Translations under genes and position numbers: made by a program
Shown here: in pieces, positions 17,672-28,054 of the stretch
How positions within the stretch are numbered: position 1 is the stretch's first letter
Layout of the letters: each line of letters opens with the position of its first letter
The notes under the pieces: model-generated
What the model was told of the DNA's origin: nothing
Databases searched by the model: none
The model's input: the letters and a program-made list of their open reading frames with translations, nothing else
DNA from: Streptomyces peucetius
GTDB lineage: Bacteria > Actinomycetota > Actinomycetes > Streptomycetales > Streptomycetaceae
NCBI RefSeq assembly: GCF_025854275.1
Contig: NZ_CP107567.1
Span: 3,348,001-3,412,000 of the forward strand
DNA: 64,000 bases
Direction: 5' to 3'

Positions 17672-18196
17672 CCCACGGCCTGGCGGGGCCCGCCACTGCT
17701 CTGCGCCGTCCTCGATCAGTCGGCGGTGGGAAGGCCGCCTGCCGGTTCTGCAACCACGGGGCACTGCCGGCTTCTCCGCTGAGCGCCGAGCCCGGGCCCT
17801 GGCGGTCCGGTGCCCCCCGTGCACCCGGGACGCCGTCACACTCTCCGCCTCAGAGAGGATTCGCCGTTCGGCGTTCGGGTAGCGCCAGCAGCAGCGGGCG
17901 GAGAGCCTCACGGTTGACGATCAGGTCGCAGCAGGGCTCCAGGCCACCGAGCGTGTCGGCAGTGGATGGCTGTGCTCGGAGCGGCCGGGTACCGGCACGG
18001 AAGGTTCGCGACCGTAGAGCGAAGCACACTCATTCCCGGCGGAGCGGACCCGGCCGCGCAGCTCCTGCGTCAAGGCACTGCACGCCCCAGAGGCGGTCCC
18101 GGAAGTGCCCTTTCAGAGGCGCCCGACGGCCGTGGACGAAGGCACCGGAGAGTTGAACTCACAGCTTCCGGTACCGTCCGCTGGGCGCGTGCGCCG
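17672..18196. other. 525-bp stretch without a supported gene
   Basis: It separates the plus-strand GAF-ANTAR genes from the minus-strand ANTAR/PRC genes. A minus-strand frame ending near 17,865 reads TLGGLEPCCDLIVNREALRP and has fair codon bias, but no start or family was found; it may be a gene remnant. Confidence 0.4.
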
Positions 18197-18556
18197 TCAT
18201 CTCCGGTCCGCCGCATGGAGGCGCCTCAGTGCTCGGCGCAGTTCGCGCTGTATTGGTTCCGGGAGCGTCCGGTCCTTCGTCGTGGCGACCAGAGCCTCAG
18301 CCACGTCGCGGAGCTTGATGTTGCAGCGCTGCGACACGTCCACCAGGAGGTCCCAGGCCCGGTCACTGGGACACGGCGCCATGGCCATCATCATGCCGCA
18401 CGCCTGGTCGATCACCGCGCGGCTCGCCAGCGCTTGCCCCAACTGCTCGTTGTCAGCTCGTAGTTCGACGACCTCGGCGAGCAAAACCGCATCCTTCTCC
18501 GAAGGCGCGGTTCTCCATGACCGCTGTTCTTCACGGGGCGTGGTCACCTGGTGCAT
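18197..18556 (-). CDS. Stand-alone ANTAR-domain protein
   Basis: 119 residues from ATG 18556. After a short N-terminal tail and a coiled segment (LLAEVVELRADNEQLGQALA), an ANTAR domain covers ~43-100: SRAVIDQACGMMMAM, AWDLLVDVSQRCNIKLRDVA. It lacks any sensor domain, so it may work with a partner or compete for RNA targets. The end is a short basic helix (RELRRALRRLHAADRR). The gene lies downstream of the PRC-barrel gene on the same strand, 40 bp away, and could be co-transcribed with it. Confidence 0.85.
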   Translation of the reverse strand: MHQVTTPREEQRSWRTAPSEKDAVLLAEVVELRADNEQLGQALASRAVIDQACGMMMAMAPCPSDRAWDLLVDVSQRCNIKLRDVAEALVATTKDRTLPEPIQRELRRALRRLHAADRR

Positions 18557-18596
18557 GGTCCGTACCTCACAGGGCAGTCATCCCGTCCATAGGTGA

Positions 18597-18953
18597 TCAG
18601 CGACGCGCCAGTTGCCGTTCTCCGGCCGCACCGGGCTCGTAGGTCAGTCCGTAGTGCTTGAAGATCGCTTCCTCCTGCTCGGCGGGCAGAACGTCGTCGG
18701 TGCCGATCGAAGGGGCCTGTTTCACCAGCGTTCTGACATAGCCGACCTTGAGGTAGTCCGGCCCGGCGATCGCATCCTCAAGGGGGACGAAGACCAGACG
18801 GCGCCGGGTGGGCAGTCCGGTCCGTACCGTGGCCATGGCCGGCTCGTCGGTGGTGGTGTCCACATAGATCGCCTCGAGGACACCGATCTTGTGCGACTCG
18901 GTGTCGACGACATCGCGGTTGCGCCATTCTCGGACGTCGGCTGCGTAAATCAT
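18597..18953 (-). CDS. PRC-barrel domain protein
   Basis: 118 residues from ATG 18953 with GGGAGAGG upstream. The PRC-barrel pattern is clear: DVREWRNRDVVDTESHKIGV, LEAIYVDTTTDEPAMATVRT, RRRLVFVPLEDA. PRC-barrel proteins occur in RNA processing and in stress-related surface or cytosolic proteins. The exact role here is unknown, but in Streptomyces such genes commonly sit among stress regulators, as here. Confidence 0.85.
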   Translation of the reverse strand: MIYAADVREWRNRDVVDTESHKIGVLEAIYVDTTTDEPAMATVRTGLPTRRRLVFVPLEDAIAGPDYLKVGYVRTLVKQAPSIGTDDVLPAEQEEAIFKHYGLTYEPGAAGERQLARR

Positions 18954-19194
18954 GGCCTCTCCCTACCTGTACGACCCGCCAGGTCGTCGTGAGTCGCACT
19001 CCTGGTTTCCGCGTGAAATCGCCGGACCGCACGGCGCAGCGCCCGCTGCATCCGCTCCGGGCGCGGCCTGTCCTCCCCAGGCGGCGAACCAGGGACGCGG
19101 CCACCTCCGGAAGTCTGGCGTCGCACCGCCGTGAGACGTCCAACAGCGCCCCCAGTTCCCACCACTCCTGCGGGATCACGGTTGCGCGTTGCAT
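18950..19194 (-). pseudogene. ANTAR-domain protein, truncated and frameshifted
   Basis: ATG 19194 (GAGG upstream) opens QRATVIPQEWWELGALLDVS, then RRCDARLPEVAASLVRRLG, matching the second half of an ANTAR domain. Near 19,075 the frame changes; the expected basic C-terminal helix (MQRALRRAVRRFHAET) continues in another frame to a stop at 18950. The first half of the ANTAR domain is absent. It looks like a decayed paralogue of the 18,197 gene. Confidence 0.6.
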
Positions 19195-19277
19195 CACATG
19201 TACCTCTTGACGATCGCGATGCGTCCTGTCTGACTGGAGCCGTCCCGGAATCCGTGGCTGCCGGCCCACTCCACGGG

Positions 19278-19556
19278 TCACCTGCGGTGTTCGTGGTCCC
19301 GACGGTCCTCACGCCGCCAGCGTGCTCGGTTCTGGCGGCTGTAGCGGCGGTCCCAGCGTTCCTGACGATCCCGGCGCTCCTGATAGTCCCGGTAGTCCCC
19401 GAGGTCGGAGCTGCCGCTACGGTTCTGGCCCCCGCCGCGATCGCGGCCGTGGCGGGTGACGCCGTAGACCAGCACCGCCGCGGCCACCCACCAGATGGGA
19501 TTGAGGAAGCCGAAGCCGAACAGGACCACGATGAGGATGAGCAGCAGAACGAACAC
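19278..19556 (-). CDS. Small hydrophobic membrane protein with charged tail
   Basis: 92 residues from GTG 19556 after GGGGAGG. Residues 2-20 and 22-34 are hydrophobic (FVLLLILIVVLFGFGFLNPI, WWVAAAVLVYGV), probably a hairpin in the membrane. The rest is extremely Arg/Asp/Glu/Gln-rich and low in complexity (RDYQERRDRQERWDRRYSRQ). Similar short hydrophobic proteins are common in Streptomyces; the function is unknown. Confidence 0.7.
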   Translation of the reverse strand: MFVLLLILIVVLFGFGFLNPIWWVAAAVLVYGVTRHGRDRGGGQNRSGSSDLGDYRDYQERRDRQERWDRRYSRQNRARWRREDRRDHEHRR

Positions 19557-19941
19557 GGCGGGCCTCCCCGGGAACGGAACACAGCATCGAAACCGGGGAC
19601 TGGGGCCTCACCCCACAGCGTAGTCCCACCCAAGGGTTGCGGATACCGTGCGACGTCGACATGCCCGCATGAGGAATCCGGCAGCATGCCCAGGTCCGCA
19701 CCGGCCCGCTGGCACCAGGAGCCGCTCCAGCCCTCCCGGGGCTGCTGCATCCCCGCTCAGCCCCCCGCTGTCCGGCGAAGCACGAGTCCACAACGCCGGT
19801 TCCTCACTTGTCGTGGGCCCACTGGCCGGATGCCGGCCGACGGGGAGGGGCGTGAGCGGGATCAGCGTGCCGGGCGGACGGCAGACAGTACGCTGAATCC
19901 AGCGGGATCGGGCCCGCAGCACAGTGTCCGGGAGGTGCTTC
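19557..19941. other. 385-bp divergent intergenic region
   Basis: It lies between the minus-strand small membrane protein and the plus-strand Uma2 gene, and no gene was seen. It should carry both promoters. Confidence 0.4.
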
Positions 19942-20508
19942 ATGACGGCCGAGATGGTGGCCCCGGCGTGGATGCATGAGCAGATCACGGCGGAGGAGTA
20001 CGAGTCCTGGTCCGAGGAGCAGTGCGCCGGCATCGAGGTCGTGGACGGGATGGTCGTCGTGAGTCCGAGTCCATCCAAGCGGCACAACCGGCTGGCCCGG
20101 ATTCTGGCGAACGCCCTGGATGCTTCCGCAGGCCCGGAGTGGAACGCCGACACGGACTTCGACGTCCGGCTTCAGGACGTCCCGCTCACCAATCGCCGCC
20201 CCGACGTCGTCGTGTACCGCGCAGACGCGATCGACATCACCCCGACCCGCCCTGAGCACGTGCTGCTGGTCGCGGAGGTGGTGTCGCCGGGCTCGGAGAC
20301 CACCGATCGGATCGTGAAGGTCGACCAGTACGCCAAAGCGGGCATCGGCTTCTACTGGCGGATCGAGCAGGCCGCGACAGGCGTTCCTCTCGTGTACACC
20401 TACGTTCTCGACCCCGCGACGAAGACCTACCGGGACGGAGACGTGTTCACCGGCGTCCTCAAGGTAGCGGCCCCCTTCCCGGTGGAAATCGACCTCGGAC
20501 AGATCTGA
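19942..20508 (+). CDS. Uma2-family (PD-(D/E)xK-like) protein
   Basis: 188 residues from ATG 19942 with GGGAGG six bases upstream. It shows the Uma2 layout: EQITAEEYESW, IEVVDGMVVVSPSPSKRHNR, RRPDVVVYRAD, AEVVSPGSETTDRIVKVDQY, then AKAGIGFYWRIE. The D...ExK residues of the nuclease-like core are present (D in PDVVVY, E in AEVVSPGS). Uma2 proteins are abundant in Streptomyces and are annotated as endonucleases, but their cell role is not known. It appears monocistronic. Confidence 0.88.
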   Translation: MTAEMVAPAWMHEQITAEEYESWSEEQCAGIEVVDGMVVVSPSPSKRHNRLARILANALDASAGPEWNADTDFDVRLQDVPLTNRRPDVVVYRADAIDITPTRPEHVLLVAEVVSPGSETTDRIVKVDQYAKAGIGFYWRIEQAATGVPLVYTYVLDPATKTYRDGDVFTGVLKVAAPFPVEIDLGQI

Positions 20509-20755
20509 CCACGCGCTGCTCAGCAGCCGGCAGCGCGTGAGCGATGCGTGAGCGGACGGTCCGGTACAGAACAGTACGAGCCGGATCAAGTGGCTTGTCG
20601 TGCCGTTCCGACCAGGGGAAACAGCACCGCGCGGCGGGGCCATCGACCGTCCGGACCGGGAGGCGGGCCAGGACACGGCCGCTGTGCCCCGGTCGCGCAC
20701 GGCCTACTCGGCGGTGCGGTACCGCCGGTGCCTGACGGCAGCGCAGGGCGGGTCT

Positions 20756-21139
20756 TCAGTCCCGTTCTCGGGCAAGCCGCTCCCCCGTGCGGTACAGCTC
20801 GACGAGCAGCGGGCGCAGAGCGTGGCCCGCCGGCGTGAGTGTGTAGCGGGTGCGGGCCGGGAAGCCGGGGATGCGTTCCTGGGCGAGCAGGCCGCGTTCG
20901 CGGAGGGTGTGGAGCCGGTCGGCCAGCACCTTCGGGCTGATCGCGGGGAGCCGTTCCCGCAGGGTGCCGAAGGAGTGCGGCCCGTGCATCAGCTCGCGCA
21001 GGACCAATGTGGTCCAGCGGCCCGCGATCGCCGCCAACGCGATCTCCACCGGGCAGTCCGGCTGAGGCTGTGCGGTGCGCCCGGAAGGGGACGGCACCAA
21101 CTCGGGGTCCCAGCAGTGGGTTTCCGTTTGGTGAGCCAC
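20756..21139 (-). CDS. HxlR-family transcriptional regulator
   Basis: 127 residues from GTG 21139. The winged-helix HxlR domain is plain: CPVEIALAAIAGRWTTLVLR, ELMHGPHSFGTLRERLPAIS, KVLADRLHTLRERGLLAQER, then ARTRYTLTPAGHALRPLL. The first Cys, often redox-sensing in this family, is kept (PDCPVE). It is divergent to the SnoaL-like gene with only 24 bp between starts, so it probably regulates that gene and itself. The start is not fully certain because the frame is open further upstream. Confidence 0.85.
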   Translation of the reverse strand: MAHQTETHCWDPELVPSPSGRTAQPQPDCPVEIALAAIAGRWTTLVLRELMHGPHSFGTLRERLPAISPKVLADRLHTLRERGLLAQERIPGFPARTRYTLTPAGHALRPLLVELYRTGERLARERD

Positions 21140-21163
21140 GTCGTGACCGGCTTGGCTGCCGGC

Positions 21164-21586
21164 ATGAGCATCGATGGGAACCCCGCGAGCGATCACCACC
21201 CCACTGTCACCCTGACCTCCGACGCCGTGCAACATCCTCTCGTCTTCGCTGCCGCGTTCAACTCGGGCAGTCCCGATGCCCTGGAACGCGTCTATGACCA
21301 CGAAGCAGTGTTCGTGCCCCGCCCCGGCACAGGCGTCACGGGAGCGGAGCTCATGGCCGCCAATTCCGCGTTCCAGACGTTGGGACTGCCCATCACCGTC
21401 CGCCCCAGGCACACGTACGTCGCCGGCGACATCGCCCTGTTCATCGTCGACTGGTCGATCGAGGGCCACCGGCCGGACGGCGAGCACGTCCACCTGGAGG
21501 GAACCGCCACCGATGTGGCCCGCCGCGGACCGGACGGGCTGTGGCGGTACCTCATCGACAACCCGTTCGGCACGTCGGTGTCCTAG
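21164..21586 (+). CDS. SnoaL-like/NTF2-fold protein
   Basis: 140 residues from ATG 21164; no Shine-Dalgarno is visible, so it may be leaderless (an in-frame GTG at 21143 is an alternative). The NTF2-like pattern includes HPLVFAAAFNSGSPDALERV, YDHEAVFVPRPG, ALFIVDWSIEG and WRYLIDNPFG. Such proteins are small cone-shaped barrels acting as isomerases, hydrolases or ligand binders. The divergent HxlR regulator suggests it is induced by a small molecule or redox stress. Confidence 0.82.
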   Translation: MSIDGNPASDHHPTVTLTSDAVQHPLVFAAAFNSGSPDALERVYDHEAVFVPRPGTGVTGAELMAANSAFQTLGLPITVRPRHTYVAGDIALFIVDWSIEGHRPDGEHVHLEGTATDVARRGPDGLWRYLIDNPFGTSVS

Positions 21587-21606
21587 GCACCGCACTTGAG
21601 CCGGTG

Positions 21607-22170
21607 TCACCGGCAGTCGTCGCGGTCGGGGCGGCCGTTCCCGTTGCCGTTGTGGTCGTCGTCGTCCCACTCGTCGTCGCAGTGGTCGTCGCCGCGCCAG
21701 TCGTCGGGCGAAGTGGTGCTGGGACTCGGGGCCGGTGCCGACGGTGCCGGAGCGGTGGTTGCGGGCGAGGAGGAAGCAGAGGCCAAGGCCGGAGCCGAGG
21801 ACGAGGAGCGCACGGGCGATGGCGTGGCGGGCTTCGTGGGGGACGGCGCCGGGCGGGTGGTGGGGCGGGACGCGGGGGTCGGGGGCGCGGTGCTCGGATC
21901 GGACGCCGTGTCCGTCGCGGTGATCAGGTTGGGACGGCCGCCGACCTCGAGGTCGGCTCCGGGCACGGCGGGCTCGCCCACGGCGTCGCCGCTGTCGCCG
22001 CCGACCAGCAGCGCCGCGCCCGTGAACAGCGCGCCCACCGCGAGGGCGGCACCTGCGATCAGCAGTGCTTTCGGGCGTGCCGCTGCCCGACGACGGCCCG
22101 TTCTTCGGGTGGCGGTCACCACGCACGTCTCGCACGCACCTGACGTGCGTCTGCATCCCTCGCAAACCAT
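21607..22170 (-). CDS. Membrane protein with N-terminal Cys-rich zinc-knuckle-like motif
   Basis: 187 residues from ATG 22170 (GTG 22179 possible). It begins VCEGCRRTSGACETC, two CxxC pairs like a small zinc ribbon, then a basic stretch, a TM segment (~32-52: ALLIAGAALAVGALFTGAAL), a long Pro/Ser/Ala/Thr linker and an Asp-rich tail. The topology suggests a cytosolic knuckle and an extracellular linker and tail. It lacks a globular outer domain. It shares the architecture of the next gene upstream (22,228-23,142), so the two may be diverged paralogues. Function unknown. Confidence 0.7.
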   Translation of the reverse strand: MVCEGCRRTSGACETCVVTATRRTGRRRAAARPKALLIAGAALAVGALFTGAALLVGGDSGDAVGEPAVPGADLEVGGRPNLITATDTASDPSTAPPTPASRPTTRPAPSPTKPATPSPVRSSSSAPALASASSSPATTAPAPSAPAPSPSTTSPDDWRGDDHCDDEWDDDDHNGNGNGRPDRDDCR

Positions 22171-22227
22171 GACGGACACTATGCAGCAGGCCGGTTGCCA
22201 CCGGGATGGCAGGTGGTCGTCCGTGGC

Positions 22228-23142
22228 TCAGGCCCGGCACTCCGCCCGCATCTGGGCCGCCGCGTGGTGCGCGTCGCCGCCCTCGTTCGAGCCTCTGTCG
22301 ACGAGTTGGACGGTCAGCCGCTGGTCGTGGACGGGAACCTTCTCGACGACAAGGCCCCTGCCCCGCAGCCGCGTCTGGTCGATCTCGAAGACCTTGAGCG
22401 CGCTGTCCGGGTCGTCGGGGTCCGACAGGACGCGGTACGTCGTCGGCGCGCCCGCCACATCCCGGTCGCGGCCACTGTCCGGGACGAAGACGGCGACCGA
22501 GCAGGTGGGGTAGCCGCTGCCGACGTACCAGGACCAGGTGGCCGTGGAGCCGCGGTCCTCGGTACGGCTGCCGGACATCGGGACCGCCGTGAAGCTGCCG
22601 TCGCAGCCGTCGCCGAGGTGGCCGCCGGAGCCGACGGTGTACCAGCCGGCGGCGCCGTCGGTGAAGCGGCCGTTCTCGCGGTACAGACCGCCGCCCGCGC
22701 ACCCCGGGCCCGCCCACGCCGAGTACGCGGGGCTCCGGGCGTCGTTGGGCGGCGGGTCGGTCTTCGTCGGCGGCTTGGGGGTGGCGCGGCCCGGGGAGGC
22801 GGCGGGGGTGCTGGGCGGGTCGGTCGGGTCGCTCGGAGTGATGCGCTGGGGCGCGCCGCCCAGGTCACCGATGTCGTCGGCCGCGCCGCGACCGTCCGGC
22901 CTGCGGTCGGAGGCCCCGGACGGATCGGGCCCGCAGGCCGAGACGGCCGACGCGAGCGCCGCCACCGCAACCAGCCCTGCCAGCAGAAGCGTTCCTCGGT
23001 GGGGCAGGAAGAGCCGCGCCGCCGGCCGGCACTCCGGGCAGGCTGTGGAGGGCTGTATGCCGGTGTCGCCACGCCGGCGGTCGTTGCCACGCCGGCGGTC
23101 GTTGCCGCGTCGGCTCGTGTCGCCGCATTGTTCGCACGCCAT
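22228..23142 (-). CDS. Zinc-knuckle/TM protein with extracellular Cys-containing domain
   Basis: 304 residues from ATG 23142. Residues 1-40 hold MACEQCGD and ACPEC, a split CxxC...CxxC, around a short repeat (RRGNDRRRGNDRRRGD, encoded by tandem 15-bp units near 23,070-23,112). A TM segment follows (~49-69), ending VSAC, which resembles a lipobox but sits too deep for a normal lipoprotein. After a Pro/Thr linker (~95-135) comes an outer domain (~140-304) with four Cys (GPGCAGGG, GDGCDGSF, PTCSVAVF, AECRA) likely making disulphides. It is sometimes annotated as adhesin-like in Streptomyces; I cannot confirm that. Same strand as the similar gene downstream. Confidence 0.72.
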   Translation of the reverse strand: MACEQCGDTSRRGNDRRRGNDRRRGDTGIQPSTACPECRPAARLFLPHRGTLLLAGLVAVAALASAVSACGPDPSGASDRRPDGRGAADDIGDLGGAPQRITPSDPTDPPSTPAASPGRATPKPPTKTDPPPNDARSPAYSAWAGPGCAGGGLYRENGRFTDGAAGWYTVGSGGHLGDGCDGSFTAVPMSGSRTEDRGSTATWSWYVGSGYPTCSVAVFVPDSGRDRDVAGAPTTYRVLSDPDDPDSALKVFEIDQTRLRGRGLVVEKVPVHDQRLTVQLVDRGSNEGGDAHHAAAQMRAECRA

Positions 23143-23251
23143 GGAATCGCACCTGCATCAGTGGACCGACCGATCAGTATGCCGAGCGGGTCCACTATGC
23201 ACGAGCAGCACGGGACGAGACAGGTGTTAACCCCGGTAAGGGCAAAAGGAT

Positions 23252-25231
<1,980 letters not shown>

Positions 25232-25377
25232 TGCGGCTCTCCCCGTCCTGTTCCTGCCGTCGCCGTCGTCCCCCCGGCCCGGCCGCGCGCCTGCCTTGCC
25301 CCTGTTCCGTCCCTGTTTCGTTCCCGTTCCTGTTCAAGACGCGGTCCCGGCGCCCCGAGTTGCCCCGGGACGCTAGC

Positions 25378-25411
25378 ACGCGGGCGTCCCGGCCTCCCGG
25401 GACGCCCGCGT
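25378..25411 (-). terminator. Terminator of the D,D-carboxypeptidase gene
   Basis: Perfect 15-bp arms 25378-25392 and 25397-25411 with a 4-base loop (CCTC), starting 4 bp past the stop. Confidence 0.85.
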
Positions 25412-25415
25412 CCGG

Positions 25416-27812
25416 TCAGCCGAGACGGGTGATCTTGGCCCCGATGCCCGGCTCGGCGAGGTCGCGCTGCAGGGCGACAGGGGCACTGACCTTGCCCACG
25501 CCCTCACCCACGGACACCTGGCCGACGACCGTGCCGGCCTTCGCCGAGTGCGGGACCGCGTTGCCGTTCGGGGCGATCTCGATCTTCACGTCCAGCCCGG
25601 ACCAGCCGACGGCCTTCAGGTCCTTCGTGGCGACGACCGGGGTGCGGCCACCGAGGCCGTCGTCGACGTGGCCGACGACGTCGCCCTTCTTGACGACCGT
25701 CGCGGAAGTGACGGCCTGCTGGGCCGGCGGGATCAGGGCGATGCTGTAGTCGATCGCCTTCTCCAGCTTCTGCCAGAGCTGGGCAGCATCCTGAGCACCC
25801 ATCACTATCCCGATGATGCGGCGGATCTCGCCGTCCACGAGGGCGTTGGCGGACCAGAGCAGGTTGCCGCCGGCCGGGGTGGACGAGCCGGTCTTGATGC
25901 CGCCGACGCCCTCCATCAGAAGGGCACGGTCGTTGTTGTTACGGATCTTTCCGTCGATGCCAGGGATCTCGACGAGCGTCATGTTGACGATCTCCCGGAA
26001 CACGTCGTTCTCCATGACCGCCTTGCCCAGCTTGATCTGGTCCAGGGGCGTGGAGACCGTGCTCGACTTGAGACCGCTCGGGTCGGTGTAGGTGGTGTTC
26101 GTCATGCCGAGGTCCTTGGCGGCGTCGTTCATCTTCTTGACGAACGCCTCCTCCGACCCGGCGTCCCAGCGGGCCAGCAGACGGGCGGCGTTGTTCCCCG
26201 ACGGGATCATCAGCAGCTGGAGCATCTGCTTCTCGGTGAACCGCTGCCCCTCCTTGATCGGAGCCGTCGACTCGCTCTTCGCCTTGGACTCCTCCTCGGC
26301 CTGCTTGTCAACGGTGATCTTGGGGCCGACCTGCTCGCCCTTGAGCGGGTGGTCCCTGAGAATCACGTACGCCGTCATCGTCTTCGCGACGCTCGCGATC
26401 GGGGCGGGCTTCTGGGCCCCGTACGTGCCGAGGCTGCCGACGCCGACGACCTCCGCCGCGCCCTGGCCCTCCGAGGGCCACGGCAGCTCGAGCTTGCCGC
26501 CCTCGAACGTGTACGTCTCACGGGCGGTGAGGTCGAGCGTGGGGTCGGGCAGCGGGCGTACGAGCTGCACGACAGCAAAGATGATCAGCAGGAGCAGGAC
26601 CAGTGGCGTCCAGATCTTCACCCGCCGGACGGCCGTGCGGACCGGCGTCTCAGGGGGCGGCGGGGTGTTCGTCAGCTCGGCGAGCAGATCGAGCGGCGGC
26701 AGCGGGGGCATCGGCTGCTGCCGCGTCCGCTCGGCCTCGGCGAGGGACGCGGGTGCCTCCGCCGCGGCCGGGAGGGGCCTCGCGGTCGCGGCGGGGCCGG
26801 CCGATCCGGTCGGTGCGGCGGGCCGGGCCGGTGAGGGATGCACGTCGTCGCGGCGCAATGGCACGAAGGTGCTGGTGCGCTCGGCGTCGGCCTCCGGCTC
26901 GCGCCGCGGCTCCGGATCGGGCGCCGGCTTCGGCTCGGGCTGCGACGCCGTCTTGGGGAGCGAGGGCATCTTGAGCGCGGTGGTGGGCTGGTCCACGGGC
27001 GGCCGACGCAGTGCCTTGAACACCGTCGTCGGCTGATCGACACCGCCTTCGCTCTTTGCATCCGCACCGCTCGACGAGAAGGGAGCGGGGGCGAGGGCGG
27101 CGGCGGGGGTGCCGGCGTCAGTGGAAGCCTTCTGCGCGATGCGGTCCGAGGAGCCGGCCCCGTCGGCGGCGTCGGTCGCCGGGTGCCTCACGGGCGTGGG
27201 GGCGGCGTTCTCCGCCCCCTTTTCGGCGCCCGCCGGGGCGGGGCGGGAGGACGGCCCGTCGCCGTCCTTCGCGGGAGTGGCGGAGGACTGCTCCGCGTCG
27301 GCCTCGGCTGCCTTGGCTGCCTTGGCTGCCTTGGCTGCCTTGGCTGCCTTGGCTGCCTCGTCCGGCTCGCCCGCCGCGCGCGTGGCGGGCGCGGCATCGT
27401 CTGCGGCGTCGTCCACGGCATCGTTCTGGGCCGAGGCGTCGGCCGACGCGTCAGCCGGCCCGCCGGCGCCCCCGCGGGCCGGGCCCGCCGCTTCCGCCGC
27501 GTCCGTGTCCGTCTCGGCCGGGGCGTCGGCCTCCGCGCCGCCGGGCGGCGTGTCGTCGTCCGCCGTCGCCGCCCATGCGGCAACCGCCGCGCGCAGGCGC
27601 GCGTCATTGCCCGTAGGGGTGGCGCCGGCCGCCGGGGACGAGTCCTCGGGGGCGTCGTCCGTCATCGACGAGGACGCGGAGGGGGTGTCAAGGACAGGAC
27701 CGGGCTCCTGCGCGGTCTGGCGGAGCACTGCGAGACGCGGGTCGCGCTCTTGCCGAGTCGTCTCCCCCGACGACCTCCGCTGCTCCGACTTGTCGGGGGA
27801 CTCGCCCGCCAC
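25416..27812 (-). CDS. D-alanyl-D-alanine carboxypeptidase (peptidase S11) with long disordered N-terminus
   Basis: 798 residues from GTG 27812, preferred over an ATG 21 bases upstream because GGAGGAGG lies directly before the GTG. Residues 1-~395 are low-complexity Ala/Pro/Asp/Glu with an AAK repeat. One TM helix (~398-417, PLVLLLLIIFAVVQLV) anchors the protein. The catalytic domain has all three PBP motifs: S474-V-A-K477, S538-G-N540 and K640-T-G. A C-terminal beta domain ends at 798. It trims the terminal D-Ala of peptidoglycan stem peptides outside the membrane. The ~400-residue cytoplasmic part is unusual for DacA-type enzymes and may dock partners. Confidence 0.92.
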   Translation of the reverse strand: MAGESPDKSEQRRSSGETTRQERDPRLAVLRQTAQEPGPVLDTPSASSSMTDDAPEDSSPAAGATPTGNDARLRAAVAAWAATADDDTPPGGAEADAPAETDTDAAEAAGPARGGAGGPADASADASAQNDAVDDAADDAAPATRAAGEPDEAAKAAKAAKAAKAAKAAEADAEQSSATPAKDGDGPSSRPAPAGAEKGAENAAPTPVRHPATDAADGAGSSDRIAQKASTDAGTPAAALAPAPFSSSGADAKSEGGVDQPTTVFKALRRPPVDQPTTALKMPSLPKTASQPEPKPAPDPEPRREPEADAERTSTFVPLRRDDVHPSPARPAAPTGSAGPAATARPLPAAAEAPASLAEAERTRQQPMPPLPPLDLLAELTNTPPPPETPVRTAVRRVKIWTPLVLLLLIIFAVVQLVRPLPDPTLDLTARETYTFEGGKLELPWPSEGQGAAEVVGVGSLGTYGAQKPAPIASVAKTMTAYVILRDHPLKGEQVGPKITVDKQAEEESKAKSESTAPIKEGQRFTEKQMLQLLMIPSGNNAARLLARWDAGSEEAFVKKMNDAAKDLGMTNTTYTDPSGLKSSTVSTPLDQIKLGKAVMENDVFREIVNMTLVEIPGIDGKIRNNNDRALLMEGVGGIKTGSSTPAGGNLLWSANALVDGEIRRIIGIVMGAQDAAQLWQKLEKAIDYSIALIPPAQQAVTSATVVKKGDVVGHVDDGLGGRTPVVATKDLKAVGWSGLDVKIEIAPNGNAVPHSAKAGTVVGQVSVGEGVGKVSAPVALQRDLAEPGIGAKITRLG
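27306..27359. repeat. Six tandem copies of a 9-bp unit inside the carboxypeptidase gene
   Basis: GGCTGCCTT repeats six times (the last ends TTC-variant as GGCTGCCTC). On the coding strand it gives a run of Ala-Ala-Lys triplets in the disordered region. Copy number may vary between strains. Confidence 0.9.
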
Positions 27813-28054
27813 CGTGCCTCCTCCATGAGTCATGTGCCACGCGCCATGCGTATCTCTTCACGAACGCCGCGAACCGGCGGCACGCCGCCAGCCCATCGTG
27901 TCCGAACCATCTACCAGTGTCCTGTGTGAGCGCTTGGCTCCCGTGCTAGACGAGAACGACATACCTATCGGTTCCATGACAATGCACCCAGGCACTCTCG
28001 ACAGACCAATGTGAGAGGGGTCACCCTGTCATTCATCCACGCGGGGAGGCATGG

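Noticed and set aside
17815..18080. Minus-strand gene ending TLGGLEPCCDLIVNREALRP
   Set aside because: Only ~50 codons look coding, with no start or family; too weak to list as a gene.
27306..27359. CRISPR-like short repeats
   Set aside because: Contiguous 9-bp codon repeats without spacers inside a coding region; no CRISPR array exists in the window.
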